From Candidatus Nyctobacter psychrophilus (GTDB lineage: Bacteria; Vulcanimicrobiota; Vulcanimicrobiia; Vulcanimicrobiales; Vulcanimicrobiaceae), in assembly GCA_014305025.1 (NCBI GenBank), contig JACRTY010000004.1, positions 1 to 64,000 on the forward strand: a stretch of 64,000 nt of DNA, in the 5' to 3' direction. Below the pieces are notes generated by a model. It made no database searches. It saw nothing but the letters and a program-made list of their open reading frames with translations, and had not been told where the DNA came from. Positions 18,101-25,702 of this stretch are shown piece after piece; position 1 is the first letter of the stretch; every line of letters begins with the position of its first letter. The position numbers and the translations under genes are program-made.

Positions 18101-20155
18101 GACGTCTTCGCCGGCGAGGCGCAAGCGGGCCGCGTAAACGTCGAGCGTCTTACCGCGAATCCCGAGCGTTCCGTCGAGCGCCTCGAGCGGAACGCCGCCG
18201 ACCGCCGCGCCATCGAAGCGTGCACCGGCAATTTGCGCGAGTACGGAGTGCGGGCCGTTCGCAACGACGGCGACCGGAATGTTGACCTGGCCCTGCGCCG
18301 CTAGTTTTCCGCCGCCCGCGCGCGCAAGTTCGGCGAGCGAACCGCGATAGCGCAATTGCGCTTGCACGCGGGCGCCATCGCGCACGTTGCCGTGGAAGGT
18401 GAGGTCCTCGATCGGATAGCCGAGCGCGACGACGTTGTGAGCATGCGCATCGCCGCCCAATACGAAGCGTTTTCCGGCGAACGCGCCCGCGAGCGCGCCG
18501 TCGATCGTGCCCGAGAGGGGCGGCGCATGCGGCAGCGCCAAGCCGGGCAGCGAGGGCTGCTGCGCGCTCGTCGCCAGGGTGACGTCGTGCAGCGCGACGA
18601 ACGCTGCGCCGCCGCCGGCGTGCGGCCGGTCGAGCGCGACGCGTGCGTATATGCTGCGGTCGCCTGGACCCTCGAGCGTGATCGGTCCGACGGTACCTTC
18701 ACCGGAGCCGTTGACCGCCAGCGTTCCGAGCAGCTGTTGCGTGGCGGTCGCGCCCGCAAAGACACCCGTGGTCGCCAACTTTCCATCGGTGCCCGCGGCG
18801 ACGAGCGTACCGTCGACCGTCATCGCGCCGAGGAGATCCGCGCCGTACGGCAAGCGCGCCACCGGAGCCGCCACGTGCGCGAGCAGGTCGACGTCGGTGT
18901 GTTTGTGCAGGGCGACGGTCCCTCGCGTGCCGACCGAGATGCCGTCATAGCGTAGCGCCGCGTCGATAATCGTCGTTTGCGTACCGTGCAGCGCCACGAG
19001 CCCATGCGGGTCGTCGAGCGGCAGCGTGCGATACGTGATGCCCGGAGAGGAGAACGAGACGAACGTCAGAGGCTGCGTCGCGGCGCCTTCGACGAACAGT
19101 TTGAAGGCGACCGGTCCTGCCAACGGAAACTTCTTGGCCGCGTCGGAAAGCGTGATGAGGCGGCTCAGATCACCGCGTCCCGTGATGCCGAGGTGCACCT
19201 GCGGTTGCGTGAGACCATAGATGGCGCCCGCGATGCGAATCGGCACGCCGGCGATTGAACCGTCCACTTTGGGAATCGCGAGGCCTTGATCGTACACTTG
19301 TAGATAGCCGCGCCCGTCGCGCAGCGGTTTAGCGATCCCGTTGAGGTACGGTTGAAAATGATCCAGGTTCGCCGTGATGGAGAGGTGGCGCCGCATCACG
19401 CCGGCCTGATCCCGCAAGCCGTAAATATGGGCATCGATGTCATTGAGCACGCCGTACGCAACGTGCAGCGCCGTTGAGTTGACCGCGTAGTCGAAGAGCG
19501 GTGCAAGCGCCAGCGTTTTGGCCGTGATGCGAACGTTCTCATACCCCAGCGCCTCGTCGAACGTGCCGGTCGCCGAGAACGGAAACTTGCCGCCGTCTTC
19601 AAGAACCGTCAACCCGCCGACGAAATGCGAGCGGTGGTGTGGGTCAATGTCGGCGTGCAGTTGGACGTTTTCCAATGCAATCCGGCGGCTGTGGTGGAAG
19701 ATGCGCGTCTCGTCGATGATGCCGATGGAGCCGTCCTTGATGAGCAAACGAATCTTCGGGATCGTCAGCGGCTTCTGTGCGCCGTTGCGTTTCGGAAAGT
19801 GAAAGTTGTACGAGCCGTCCTTGTGCCGAATGATCGTGAGCTTGGGGCGGTCGATCTCGATGCCATGGATGCCGTAGAGGTACGGACCGCGGAACGCGTC
19901 GCGCAGATTGTAGGCGATGATGATCTTGCGAGCCGTGAAAAGCGGCTCACCGTTGATCCCCTTGACGTCGGGCGCGTTGAGCGTCAACCGGCCGCCGTGG
20001 TTCGTAAGACTCTTGTAGCTGATGCCGTAACCAGCGGCGTGCCCCACCGCCGAGATGCCGGCCCGCAGCACCGTCCCCCCAAAACCGGCCACGGCAACCG
20101 CGACGAGCAAAACGAAGCCGCCCGCAATCAGCAGCCACAACCGCCGCCCCTTCAC
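15122..20155 (-). CDS. TamB-like translocation/assembly module protein
   Basis: A very large 1677-residue protein anchored by one N-terminal helix (LWLLIAGGFVLLVAVAVAGF, residues 5-24). The body is a long run of beta-strand repeats of the AsmA/TamB/VPS13-like type, and residues about 1300-1650 form the TamB/DUF490 domain (GTLAAPQLAGDLTTVGGGTF, then TTVPNPPTDVALTITGPA). Such proteins bridge the periplasm and take part in outer-membrane protein assembly or phospholipid transport to the outer membrane. The last residues end in aromatic Phe after alternating hydrophobics. Its presence is strong evidence for a diderm cell. It is transcribed alone, divergently from gmk. Confidence 0.88.
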   Translation of the reverse strand: MKGRRLWLLIAGGFVLLVAVAVAGFGGTVLRAGISAVGHAAGYGISYKSLTNHGGRLTLNAPDVKGINGEPLFTARKIIIAYNLRDAFRGPYLYGIHGIEIDRPKLTIIRHKDGSYNFHFPKRNGAQKPLTIPKIRLLIKDGSIGIIDETRIFHHSRRIALENVQLHADIDPHHRSHFVGGLTVLEDGGKFPFSATGTFDEALGYENVRITAKTLALAPLFDYAVNSTALHVAYGVLNDIDAHIYGLRDQAGVMRRHLSITANLDHFQPYLNGIAKPLRDGRGYLQVYDQGLAIPKVDGSIAGVPIRIAGAIYGLTQPQVHLGITGRGDLSRLITLSDAAKKFPLAGPVAFKLFVEGAATQPLTFVSFSSPGITYRTLPLDDPHGLVALHGTQTTIIDAALRYDGISVGTRGTVALHKHTDVDLLAHVAAPVARLPYGADLLGAMTVDGTLVAAGTDGKLATTGVFAGATATQQLLGTLAVNGSGEGTVGPITLEGPGDRSIYARVALDRPHAGGGAAFVALHDVTLATSAQQPSLPGLALPHAPPLSGTIDGALAGAFAGKRFVLGGDAHAHNVVALGYPIEDLTFHGNVRDGARVQAQLRYRGSLAELARAGGGKLAAQGQVNIPVAVVANGPHSVLAQIAGARFDGAAVGGVPLEALDGTLGIRGKTLDVYAARLRLAGEDVVAQGSFGGGGTLDVSAGNIDLAALRRAGLPVQAGNLSAIARVGGTASAPVVDAGVAASDVRSTNSRLGRFAIDAGTALHLADDTLHLRGGSLVAGPAVGTLDGTIHGVRGNPKNARYVLAADVDEADIGTFAQLFHAPHYPQGSLDADVQVSGRGLSPSVSGRFTIPEGSLNGLAYRDATVTLSGDAQDVRARGGSVTVGSSVIGFDGDFSRRAQSLSLRAPHLELTDFNDYFNYGDTLGGHGSVAVAVQHAPDRLALDGRLRLSGTRFRRFELGDARADAATTGRTIHTALALGSTAGRISAGGDVTLPARQPLRDALHRTALALTTRAQGVDLAVWLPAAGYQAPVAGKIDANAHIAGTYPNVAGSAHAALFGGLVGRIPIRTATIDAHAAHRVATISSAVLAIDNLHAGLSGSVGLRPRAPLGLTLTAQSGDVGALAHTLTGKTYDASGALATTLHVTGTPQQPRVHDTLDADRIRYARYTLPHAHADVAITRSRVSLQDASALLNGGIITASGDVPLTTGRRPTIAPNAPLAFTLAAHGVDLAQFATLFPKGTEAAGTLDGGVLLGGTLANPALGGTLALTKGSFVGPQLKSKANDVVAQLTFAKNTATLHDTQATIGGGTIVASGNASVPSLRRPAHDLTGRLHVALNNPVLDAPAFFRGRVNGALDITRKVSAPLQLGGNVAFSSTRIPLSAVFNPKAPTTPAAPPLPLALDLNVAVDRDVRVQGGPVDIGATGELHVGGTLAAPQLAGDLTTVGGGTFNFYRNFRVADGSTISFDPSDGVIPTVDINATTTVPNPPTDVALTITGPATQLNIALASNPAYSREQILGLLVGAQALGAINGVAQTAQGGGGQNPFQAAAQGELGTLLTQNIFEPFSSQIGGALGFSDLAFNYLPGSGVNIGATRKLFGNVNFVFAESFNYPPRQSVGLNFSNKQNTTAAQLTFFTQPGANKFGIQPVAFGTTNYAVAAAEPANGDQGISFSLQRKF

Positions 20156-20244
20156 GCCAAAGACTCGCCGGCTTGCGGGCGGCCCGGGCAGGGCGACGAT
20201 CCCCTAGGTGCGAATTGCCTACACCTGGGTTCAGAAAGGGTTTG

Positions 20245-20877
20245 ATGCGCGGCCCAGGATTGCTGTTCGTCGTGTCGGGGCCGTCGGGAGCCGGCAAGGA
20301 CACGCTGGTCGATGCGTTGCGGAGCCGCATGCCGCGCTTGCGCTACTCGGTATCGGCCACGACGCGCGAGCCGCGCCCCGGCGAGCGGGACGGCGAAGCC
20401 TATTTTTTCTTCGATCGTGAGCACTTCGAGAGCGAGGTCCGCGCCGCCGCCTTCCTGGAAACCAAAGAATACAACGGGCATCTGTACGGCACGCCGCGTT
20501 GGTTCATCGAAACGACCCTCGCCGACGGATACGACGTGATCATGAAGCCCGAGGTCAATGGGGCGCTGGCCGTCAAGGCGGCGTTCCCGCAAGCGGTCTT
20601 GGTGTTTCTGCTTCCCGACAAGTTCTCGCACCTACGCTTGCGCCTCGCAGCTCGCCGCACCGAATCCAATGACGAAATTGCCGAGCGTTTGGCGATCGCT
20701 CACAGCGAGCTCAAAGCCATCCGACACTTCGATTACGTCATCATCAACGAACAGGCCCCGCCAGAGTTCCAGAACCAGCCCCCGGCGGTCGACGATTTGG
20801 AAGCGATCGTCCGGGCCGAGCGCTTCCGCATCCATCACTACGACGACGCTACTTTTAGGAACGTGGAAAACGCATGA
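20245..20877 (+). CDS. gmk: guanylate kinase
   Basis: A 210-residue guanylate kinase (GMP + ATP to GDP + ADP). The P-loop GPSGAGKDT is at residues 11-19, followed by SVSATTREPRPGERDGEAY (GMP-binding) and the YNGHLYGTP segment. The frame is open 24 codons further upstream but the ATG at 20245 follows an AGAAAGGG ribosome binding site and gives the normal N-terminus. Its end overlaps rpoZ as ATGA; gmk followed by rpoZ is a widespread arrangement. Confidence 0.95.
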   Translation: MRGPGLLFVVSGPSGAGKDTLVDALRSRMPRLRYSVSATTREPRPGERDGEAYFFFDREHFESEVRAAAFLETKEYNGHLYGTPRWFIETTLADGYDVIMKPEVNGALAVKAAFPQAVLVFLLPDKFSHLRLRLAARRTESNDEIAERLAIAHSELKAIRHFDYVIINEQAPPEFQNQPPAVDDLEAIVRAERFRIHHYDDATFRNVENA

Positions 20878-21092
20878 GCGATTCAGTATTCGGAGATCTC
20901 GACGGGCTCCTTGAGCACGTCGACTCGAAATTCACCCTGGTCAACGTGGTCACCAAGCGGGCCAAGCAACTCAATAACGGCGCCCCGCCGCTGACCGAGG
21001 ACGCGAATCCGAACAAGCCCGTGTCGACCGCCTTCGACGAGGTCGCCGACGGCAAGATTCCGTACAAGCGCGTGCGCGAAGGTATCAAGTAA
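20874..21092 (+). CDS. rpoZ: RNA polymerase omega subunit
   Basis: A 72-residue omega subunit, which helps fold and hold the beta' subunit of RNA polymerase. The diagnostic LLEHVDSKFTLVNVVTKRAKQLN stretch, split here as LLEHVDSKFTLVN and VVTKRAKQLN, occupies residues 12-34; the C-terminal AFDEVADGKIPYKRV is typical too. The ATG overlaps the gmk stop, so the two are translated as a unit. The gene is 15 bp upstream of glmS. Confidence 0.93.
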   Translation: MSDSVFGDLDGLLEHVDSKFTLVNVVTKRAKQLNNGAPPLTEDANPNKPVSTAFDEVADGKIPYKRVREGIK

Positions 21093-21107
21093 CCGAGCGC
21101 CTCGTCA

Positions 21108-22952
21108 ATGTGCGGGATCGTCGGTTACGTGGGGCATCGCGACAGCGTACCCATCATCTTGGATTCACTGCGGCGTTTGGAGTACCGCGGCTACGATAGC
21201 GCGGGCATCGCCGTCATCGACGGCGCCGGAACGTTGGCCGGCTCGAAGGCCGAAGGCAAGCTCGTACGGCTTGCCGAGCGCCTCGGGATGCAGCCCCTGC
21301 ACGGTTCAATCGGCCTCGGTCACACGCGCTGGGCGACGCACGGGCGCCCCTCCGACCAGAACGCGCACCCACATCTCGACTGCAGCGGCACGTTTGCGGT
21401 CATCCACAACGGCATCATCGAGAACTACGCCGCGCTCCGCGAACGTCTGCGTGCCGCCGGGCATGTCTTCGCGAGTGAAACCGATACCGAAGTGCTTGCG
21501 CATCTCGTCGAAGAGAACCACACGGGCGACCTCGAGGACGCGGTGCGCAAGACGCTCCGCGAAGTGCGCGGCGCGTTTGCGCTCGGCGTCATCTCGGCGC
21601 GGGAGCCCGAGCGGCTGGTGTTTGCGCGCAGCGGTGCCAGTCCACTCGTCGTCGGCATCGGCGACGGCGAGATGTTCATCGCCTCCGACACGCCCGCGAT
21701 TTTGCAATACACTCGCAAGCAAGTGATTCTGCGGGAAGGCGAGATGGTCGTGGTCGACCGCGCCGGTTATCGCCTGACAGACTTCGACGGTAAGCCGCTC
21801 GAACGCGAGATCACCCAAGTGATGTGGGACGCAAGCTCGGCCGAAAAAGACGGCTTCAAGCATTTCATGCTCAAGGAGATGTTCGTCCAGCCGAGCGTGG
21901 TCAAAGAGACCCTGGCCGGACGCATCGACGAGTCGGGCGACTCACAGCTCGCCGCCGAACTCCATATCGACGAATACATGCTGCGCGCGATCACGAAAAT
22001 ATCGATTACCGGGTGCGGCACCGCGTTCCATGCCGGCATGGTCGGCATGTTCTTGCTGCGCTCCCTGTGCAAGTTGCCCGTCGAGATGGAACTCGCGAGC
22101 GAATTTCGCTACGGTGACCGCGTGCTCGACACGCGCACGTTGACGATTGCGATGTCGCAATCGGGCGAGACGGCCGACACGGTCGAGGCGGTCAAGATCG
22201 CAAAGGCTTCCGAAGCGCCCGTGCTGGGCATCTGCAACGTCTTGGGCTCGCACCTGACCCGCATGGCCGACGGCATCCTGTACACGCGCGGGGGTCCCGA
22301 GATCGGCGTCGCCGCCACCAAAACCTACGTATCGCAAGCGGTCGCGATGGTGCTCTTCGCGCTCTATCTTTCCCGCGTGCGGCTGCGCATGCACGATGTC
22401 CCGATACAGCGCCTGCGTGAGATCGCGCGCAACACCAAGCTGCTGCCCGAAGCGATCGATCTCTGCCTCAACGCTTCCGACGAAATTCGGAAGGTGGCAC
22501 GAAAATTGCGCAAGGCCAAGAGCGCGCTGTTCGTCGGGCGGTACGTCAACTTTCCGACCGCTCTCGAAGGCGCGCTCAAGCTCAAGGAAATCTCCTACAT
22601 TCACGCCGAGGGCTATGCGGCGGGCGAAATGAAGCACGGTCCGATCGCGCTGCTCGATTCGCGCGTTCCGGTGATTGCGATTGCGACCGACGGACGCGTG
22701 CGCGAGAAGATGCTCTCCAACATCGCCGAGGCCAAAGCCCGGGAAGCGATCACGATCGTCGTCGCCAACCACGGCGACCATGAGGCGGCCGCGCTCGCCG
22801 ATCATGTCTTTTGGGTCCCCAAGGTCGACGAACTTCTCTCGCCGATCGTCAACATCGTCCCGCTGCAGCTGCTCGCTTACCACATCGCTGACATCGACGG
22901 CAAGGACGTCGACCAACCGCGCAATCTCGCCAAAACGGTGACGGTGGAGTAA
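21108..22952 (+). CDS. glmS: glutamine-fructose-6-phosphate aminotransferase
   Basis: A 614-residue GlmS, which makes glucosamine-6-phosphate from fructose-6-phosphate and glutamine for cell-wall and lipid precursor synthesis. The N-terminal glutaminase starts with the catalytic Cys2 (MCGIVGYVG) and has LGHTRWATHG and GIIENY. Two SIS sugar-isomerase domains follow (SQSGETADT near residue 350; EGAL...EGYAAGEMKHGPIAL near 490-515). Full length, no gaps. No glmS ribozyme could fit in the 15-bp gap after rpoZ. The next enzyme of the pathway, glmM, is at 48.4-49.7 kb. Confidence 0.97.
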   Translation: MCGIVGYVGHRDSVPIILDSLRRLEYRGYDSAGIAVIDGAGTLAGSKAEGKLVRLAERLGMQPLHGSIGLGHTRWATHGRPSDQNAHPHLDCSGTFAVIHNGIIENYAALRERLRAAGHVFASETDTEVLAHLVEENHTGDLEDAVRKTLREVRGAFALGVISAREPERLVFARSGASPLVVGIGDGEMFIASDTPAILQYTRKQVILREGEMVVVDRAGYRLTDFDGKPLEREITQVMWDASSAEKDGFKHFMLKEMFVQPSVVKETLAGRIDESGDSQLAAELHIDEYMLRAITKISITGCGTAFHAGMVGMFLLRSLCKLPVEMELASEFRYGDRVLDTRTLTIAMSQSGETADTVEAVKIAKASEAPVLGICNVLGSHLTRMADGILYTRGGPEIGVAATKTYVSQAVAMVLFALYLSRVRLRMHDVPIQRLREIARNTKLLPEAIDLCLNASDEIRKVARKLRKAKSALFVGRYVNFPTALEGALKLKEISYIHAEGYAAGEMKHGPIALLDSRVPVIAIATDGRVREKMLSNIAEAKAREAITIVVANHGDHEAAALADHVFWVPKVDELLSPIVNIVPLQLLAYHIADIDGKDVDQPRNLAKTVTVE

Positions 22953-23061
22953 CCCCGCGTATACGGCAGTTCTCGAAGCGATTGTCGCGGTATAGACGCG
23001 CATATCGAGCCGCTCCTTTGGGAAAAGGGCCAAGTTCGGCGCGCGGCGCACGACAAGGCCG

Positions 23062-23811
23062 ATGACAACCGTGCCGCATGCGCGCGCCGACGGGCGTACG
23101 CTCGACGCGCTTCGCCCCGTTACGCTCCAACCCAATCCGCTGGCGTTCGCCGAGGGAAGCGCGCTGATTACGCTCGGCGAAACGCGTGTGCTGTGCGCCG
23201 CGACGATCGAAGAGCGCATACCGCCGTGGCTGCGCGGTCAAGGCAAGGGCTGGGTGACGGCCGAGTACGCAATGCTGCCGCGCGCCACGCAGGAGCGGAC
23301 CCAGCGCGAAGCGGCGCGCGGTCGAATCGGCGGCCGCACGCATGAAATTCAGCGTCTAATCGGGCGAGCGCTGCGCGCCGTGACGGACCTCAAACTGCTC
23401 GGGGAACGCAGCGTCATCGTTGACTGCGACGTCCTGCAGGCCGACGGCGGAACACGCACGGCGGCAATCACGGGCGCCTACGTCGCGCTCGCGCTTGCGC
23501 TGCGGCGCGATTTCACGCCGGGGACGGCGAAGTGGCCGCTGCGCAATGCGCTCGCCGCCATCAGCGTCGGCTACATCGACGGCGCGCCGTACCTTGACCT
23601 CGCCTATAGTGAAGACAGCCGGGCCGAGGTCGATATGAACGTTGCGATGACCGATGCCGGCGAATTCGTGGAAGTACAGGGCACGGCCGAGGCGCGCCCC
23701 TTCGCTCGCGCGCAGCTCGAGGCGATGCTCGCGCTCGCGCAGCGCGGCATCACGGAACTGTTGAGCGTGCAGCGTACGGCGCTCGCCGGGGCGGCGCGTA
23801 CGGGTGCCTGA
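23062..23811 (+). CDS. rph: ribonuclease PH
   Basis: A 249-residue phosphorolytic 3'-5' exoribonuclease that trims tRNA 3' ends. Family signatures seen: [14 protein letters not shown] at the start, [37 protein letters not shown] (split here: [17 protein letters not shown], then [17 protein letters not shown]) near residues 72-112, [20 protein letters not shown] near 125-143, and a C-terminal [12 protein letters not shown]. The start ATG has only a weak AAGG upstream. Its last 8 bases overlap the next small gene. Confidence 0.95.
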   Translation: MTTVPHARADGRTLDALRPVTLQPNPLAFAEGSALITLGETRVLCAATIEERIPPWLRGQGKGWVTAEYAMLPRATQERTQREAARGRIGGRTHEIQRLIGRALRAVTDLKLLGERSVIVDCDVLQADGGTRTAAITGAYVALALALRRDFTPGTAKWPLRNALAAISVGYIDGAPYLDLAYSEDSRAEVDMNVAMTDAGEFVEVQGTAEARPFARAQLEAMLALAQRGITELLSVQRTALAGAARTGA

Positions 23812-24154
23812 GGGCAACAGCGACCGCGCCGCGCTCGCCGGGCTGCATGCGGAAGTCGGCCGTTTCTACCTCCGCGATCGAGCCGTGGTGCGCGCGCAAA
23901 CCATGCTCGCCAACGCGCTGGAGAACGGCGGTGACCTCGATGCCGGCACCGTTCGGGCATACCTGCGCGAAGTGACGCGTTATTTCGCGGGCTTCGAACG
24001 CGAATCGCGCGGGCATCTCAAGAACGTGGAAGCGCGGCTCGAACGCATCGCGCAACTGCAATTCAATCTGACGGCCGAACGCGGCGTCGCCGCGCGGCGC
24101 GTGCAGGCCACGCAAGGCGTCCTTGCACGGCTGCGGGAACTCGGCGGCCGATGA
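23804..24154 (+). CDS. small coiled-coil protein, function unknown
   Basis: A 116-residue charged, helical protein beginning at GTG, overlapping rph by 8 bases and overlapping the permease gene as ATGA. It has no membrane segment. Most of it (residues about 10-110) is predicted by eye to be amphipathic helix with regularly spaced Leu/Ala ([15 protein letters not shown]). I do not recognise a family. Its lock-in between rph and mlaE suggests cotranscription with the lipid transporter, but not a defined role. Confidence 0.65.
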   Translation: MPEGNSDRAALAGLHAEVGRFYLRDRAVVRAQTMLANALENGGDLDAGTVRAYLREVTRYFAGFERESRGHLKNVEARLERIAQLQFNLTAERGVAARRVQATQGVLARLRELGGR

Positions 24155-24936
24155 AGGTCTTCGACGACGTCGGTCGCGGCACGACGGGATTCGCGGAATA
24201 CGCGGGCGGCGTCGCGACGCTGTTCGCGGAGTCGACCTCGTTCATTTGCCGCCTTCGCATCCGCCTCGCCGAGACCGTCGCCCAGGCGTACTTTTTGGGC
24301 GTCCAGTCCGTCGGCATCGTCTTGTTGACGTCGCTGTTCACCGGCATGGTCATCACGCTCGAATCCGCCAATCAAGCGAAGAGCTACGGCGCCTCCAGTC
24401 TCGTCGGCGGTGCGGTCGCGTACGTCTCGTCGCGCGAACTCGGGCCGATGCTGACGGCCGTGGTCGTCGCCGGGCGTGCGGGCGCCGCAATGGCGGCCGA
24501 ACTGGGCTCGATGGTCGTCACGGAACAGATCGAAGCCCTCGAAGCACTCGGCCTCTCGCCCGTGCGGATGCTCGTCGTGCCCAGACTCGTCGCGATGGTT
24601 TGCACGCTTCCGCTGCTCGTGATCCTGGCCGACATCGTTTCAATTTTCGGCGGCATGTATCTCGCGCGCGAAGCGGCCGGCATCAGTTACGACTCCTTCC
24701 TGACGTCCGCGCGTCAATTCAGCTTTTTCGGCGACTATCTCAAAGGAATGGTGAAAGCGGTCTTCTTCGGGATCATCATCGTCGTGATCGCCTGCTATCA
24801 GGGCTTCGGCGTACGCGGCGGCGCCGCAGGCGTCGGTAAAGCGACGACGGGTGCGGTGGTCACGGCCATCATCCTGATCTTCATCACCAACTTTTTTCTG
24901 TCGATCGTGCTGTATGGAACGACCGGCGCGCAGTGA
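24151..24936 (+). CDS. mlaE: MlaE-type ABC transporter permease
   Basis: A 261-residue permease of the MlaE (YrbE) family with about five membrane helices. Conserved parts include FTGMVITLESANQAKSYGA near residue 68, ELGPMLTAVVVAGRAGAAMAAELGSM (split: ELGPMLTAVVVAGRAG, AAMAAELGSM) near 96-120, and EQIEALEALGLSPVRMLVVPR. MlaE works with MlaF and MlaD to move phospholipid between inner and outer membranes. It overlaps its neighbours on both sides, so it is part of one operon with the two genes that follow. Confidence 0.93.
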   Translation: MKVFDDVGRGTTGFAEYAGGVATLFAESTSFICRLRIRLAETVAQAYFLGVQSVGIVLLTSLFTGMVITLESANQAKSYGASSLVGGAVAYVSSRELGPMLTAVVVAGRAGAAMAAELGSMVVTEQIEALEALGLSPVRMLVVPRLVAMVCTLPLLVILADIVSIFGGMYLAREAAGISYDSFLTSARQFSFFGDYLKGMVKAVFFGIIIVVIACYQGFGVRGGAAGVGKATTGAVVTAIILIFITNFFLSIVLYGTTGAQ

Positions 24937-25682
24937 AGCTCGCCAGGATCGAAGGGGTCACCCTGCGCTACGGCGAGCGCGTGATCTTGCAGAACTGTTC
25001 GCTCGACATCGAAGAGGGCGCGATTACGTGCCTCATTGGACTGTCGGGTTCGGGTAAGTCGACGATCCTGCGGTTGCTTAACGGACTGCGGCAACCTGAC
25101 GCCGGGCGCGTGATGGTGCGGGGGGTCGATTTAAGCAACTTGCGGGACCGCCAGCTGATCGATTTCCGGCGCAAAATTGGTTTCTCGTTCCAGTTCGGAG
25201 CGCTCTTCGATAGCCTGACGGTGGGCGATAACGTCGCCATGCCGCTGCGCGAGCACACCAAAATGTCTAAAAGTGAGATCGACCGGATCGTTCTCGAGAC
25301 GCTCGACACCGTGGGCCTGGCGAACGCCCGCGACCAGATGCCCTCGCAACTATCCGGCGGCATGGTCAAACGGGCCGGTTTCGCGCGCGCCGTGGTCAGC
25401 AATCCGGATCTCGTCCTCTACGATGAGCCGACCACGGGTCTCGATCCCGTCATCACGCACGTGCTGACCGATACGATCAAGCGGCTGCGCAAGCAACTCA
25501 ACGGCACGGCGGTGGTCGTCTCGCACGACCTGGAGAGCATCTACGCAATGGCCGATTATGTGGCTATGCTCTTCGAGGGAGCGATCATCGCGTATGGAAC
25601 GGTCGCCGAGGTACAGCAGTCGGCCAATCCGATCGTACAACAGTTCATCCAAGGGAGTGAAGTCGGGCCGATCCCCATATAG
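24933..25682 (+). CDS. mlaF: MlaF-type ABC transporter ATPase
   Basis: A 249-residue ATPase. Walker A GLSGSGKST is near residue 37, the signature LSGGM near 143, Walker B VLYDEPTTGLDP near 163, and the H-loop VSHD near 198. The overall sequence (FQFGALFDSLTVGDNV) is typical of the MlaF/Ttg2A group, which powers MlaE. The start is GTG, overlapping the mlaE stop as GTGA. Confidence 0.94.
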   Translation: MKLARIEGVTLRYGERVILQNCSLDIEEGAITCLIGLSGSGKSTILRLLNGLRQPDAGRVMVRGVDLSNLRDRQLIDFRRKIGFSFQFGALFDSLTVGDNVAMPLREHTKMSKSEIDRIVLETLDTVGLANARDQMPSQLSGGMVKRAGFARAVVSNPDLVLYDEPTTGLDPVITHVLTDTIKRLRKQLNGTAVVVSHDLESIYAMADYVAMLFEGAIIAYGTVAEVQQSANPIVQQFIQGSEVGPIPI

Positions 25683-25702
25683 CGGGCGGCCGATAGGACG
25701 TT

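Noticed and set aside
14981-20155. Open frames on the plus strand across the TamB gene
   Set aside because: They mirror the codon pattern of the minus-strand gene (Arg/Ala-rich) and have no family features. The long repetitive beta-strand protein on the minus strand explains the region.
20874-21108. glmS ribozyme upstream of glmS
   Set aside because: Only 15 bp separate rpoZ and glmS, and no ribozyme core sequence is present.
22953-23061. A tRNA or small RNA between glmS and rph
   Set aside because: No cloverleaf or conserved T loop could be found; the stretch only has short GC-rich complementarity.
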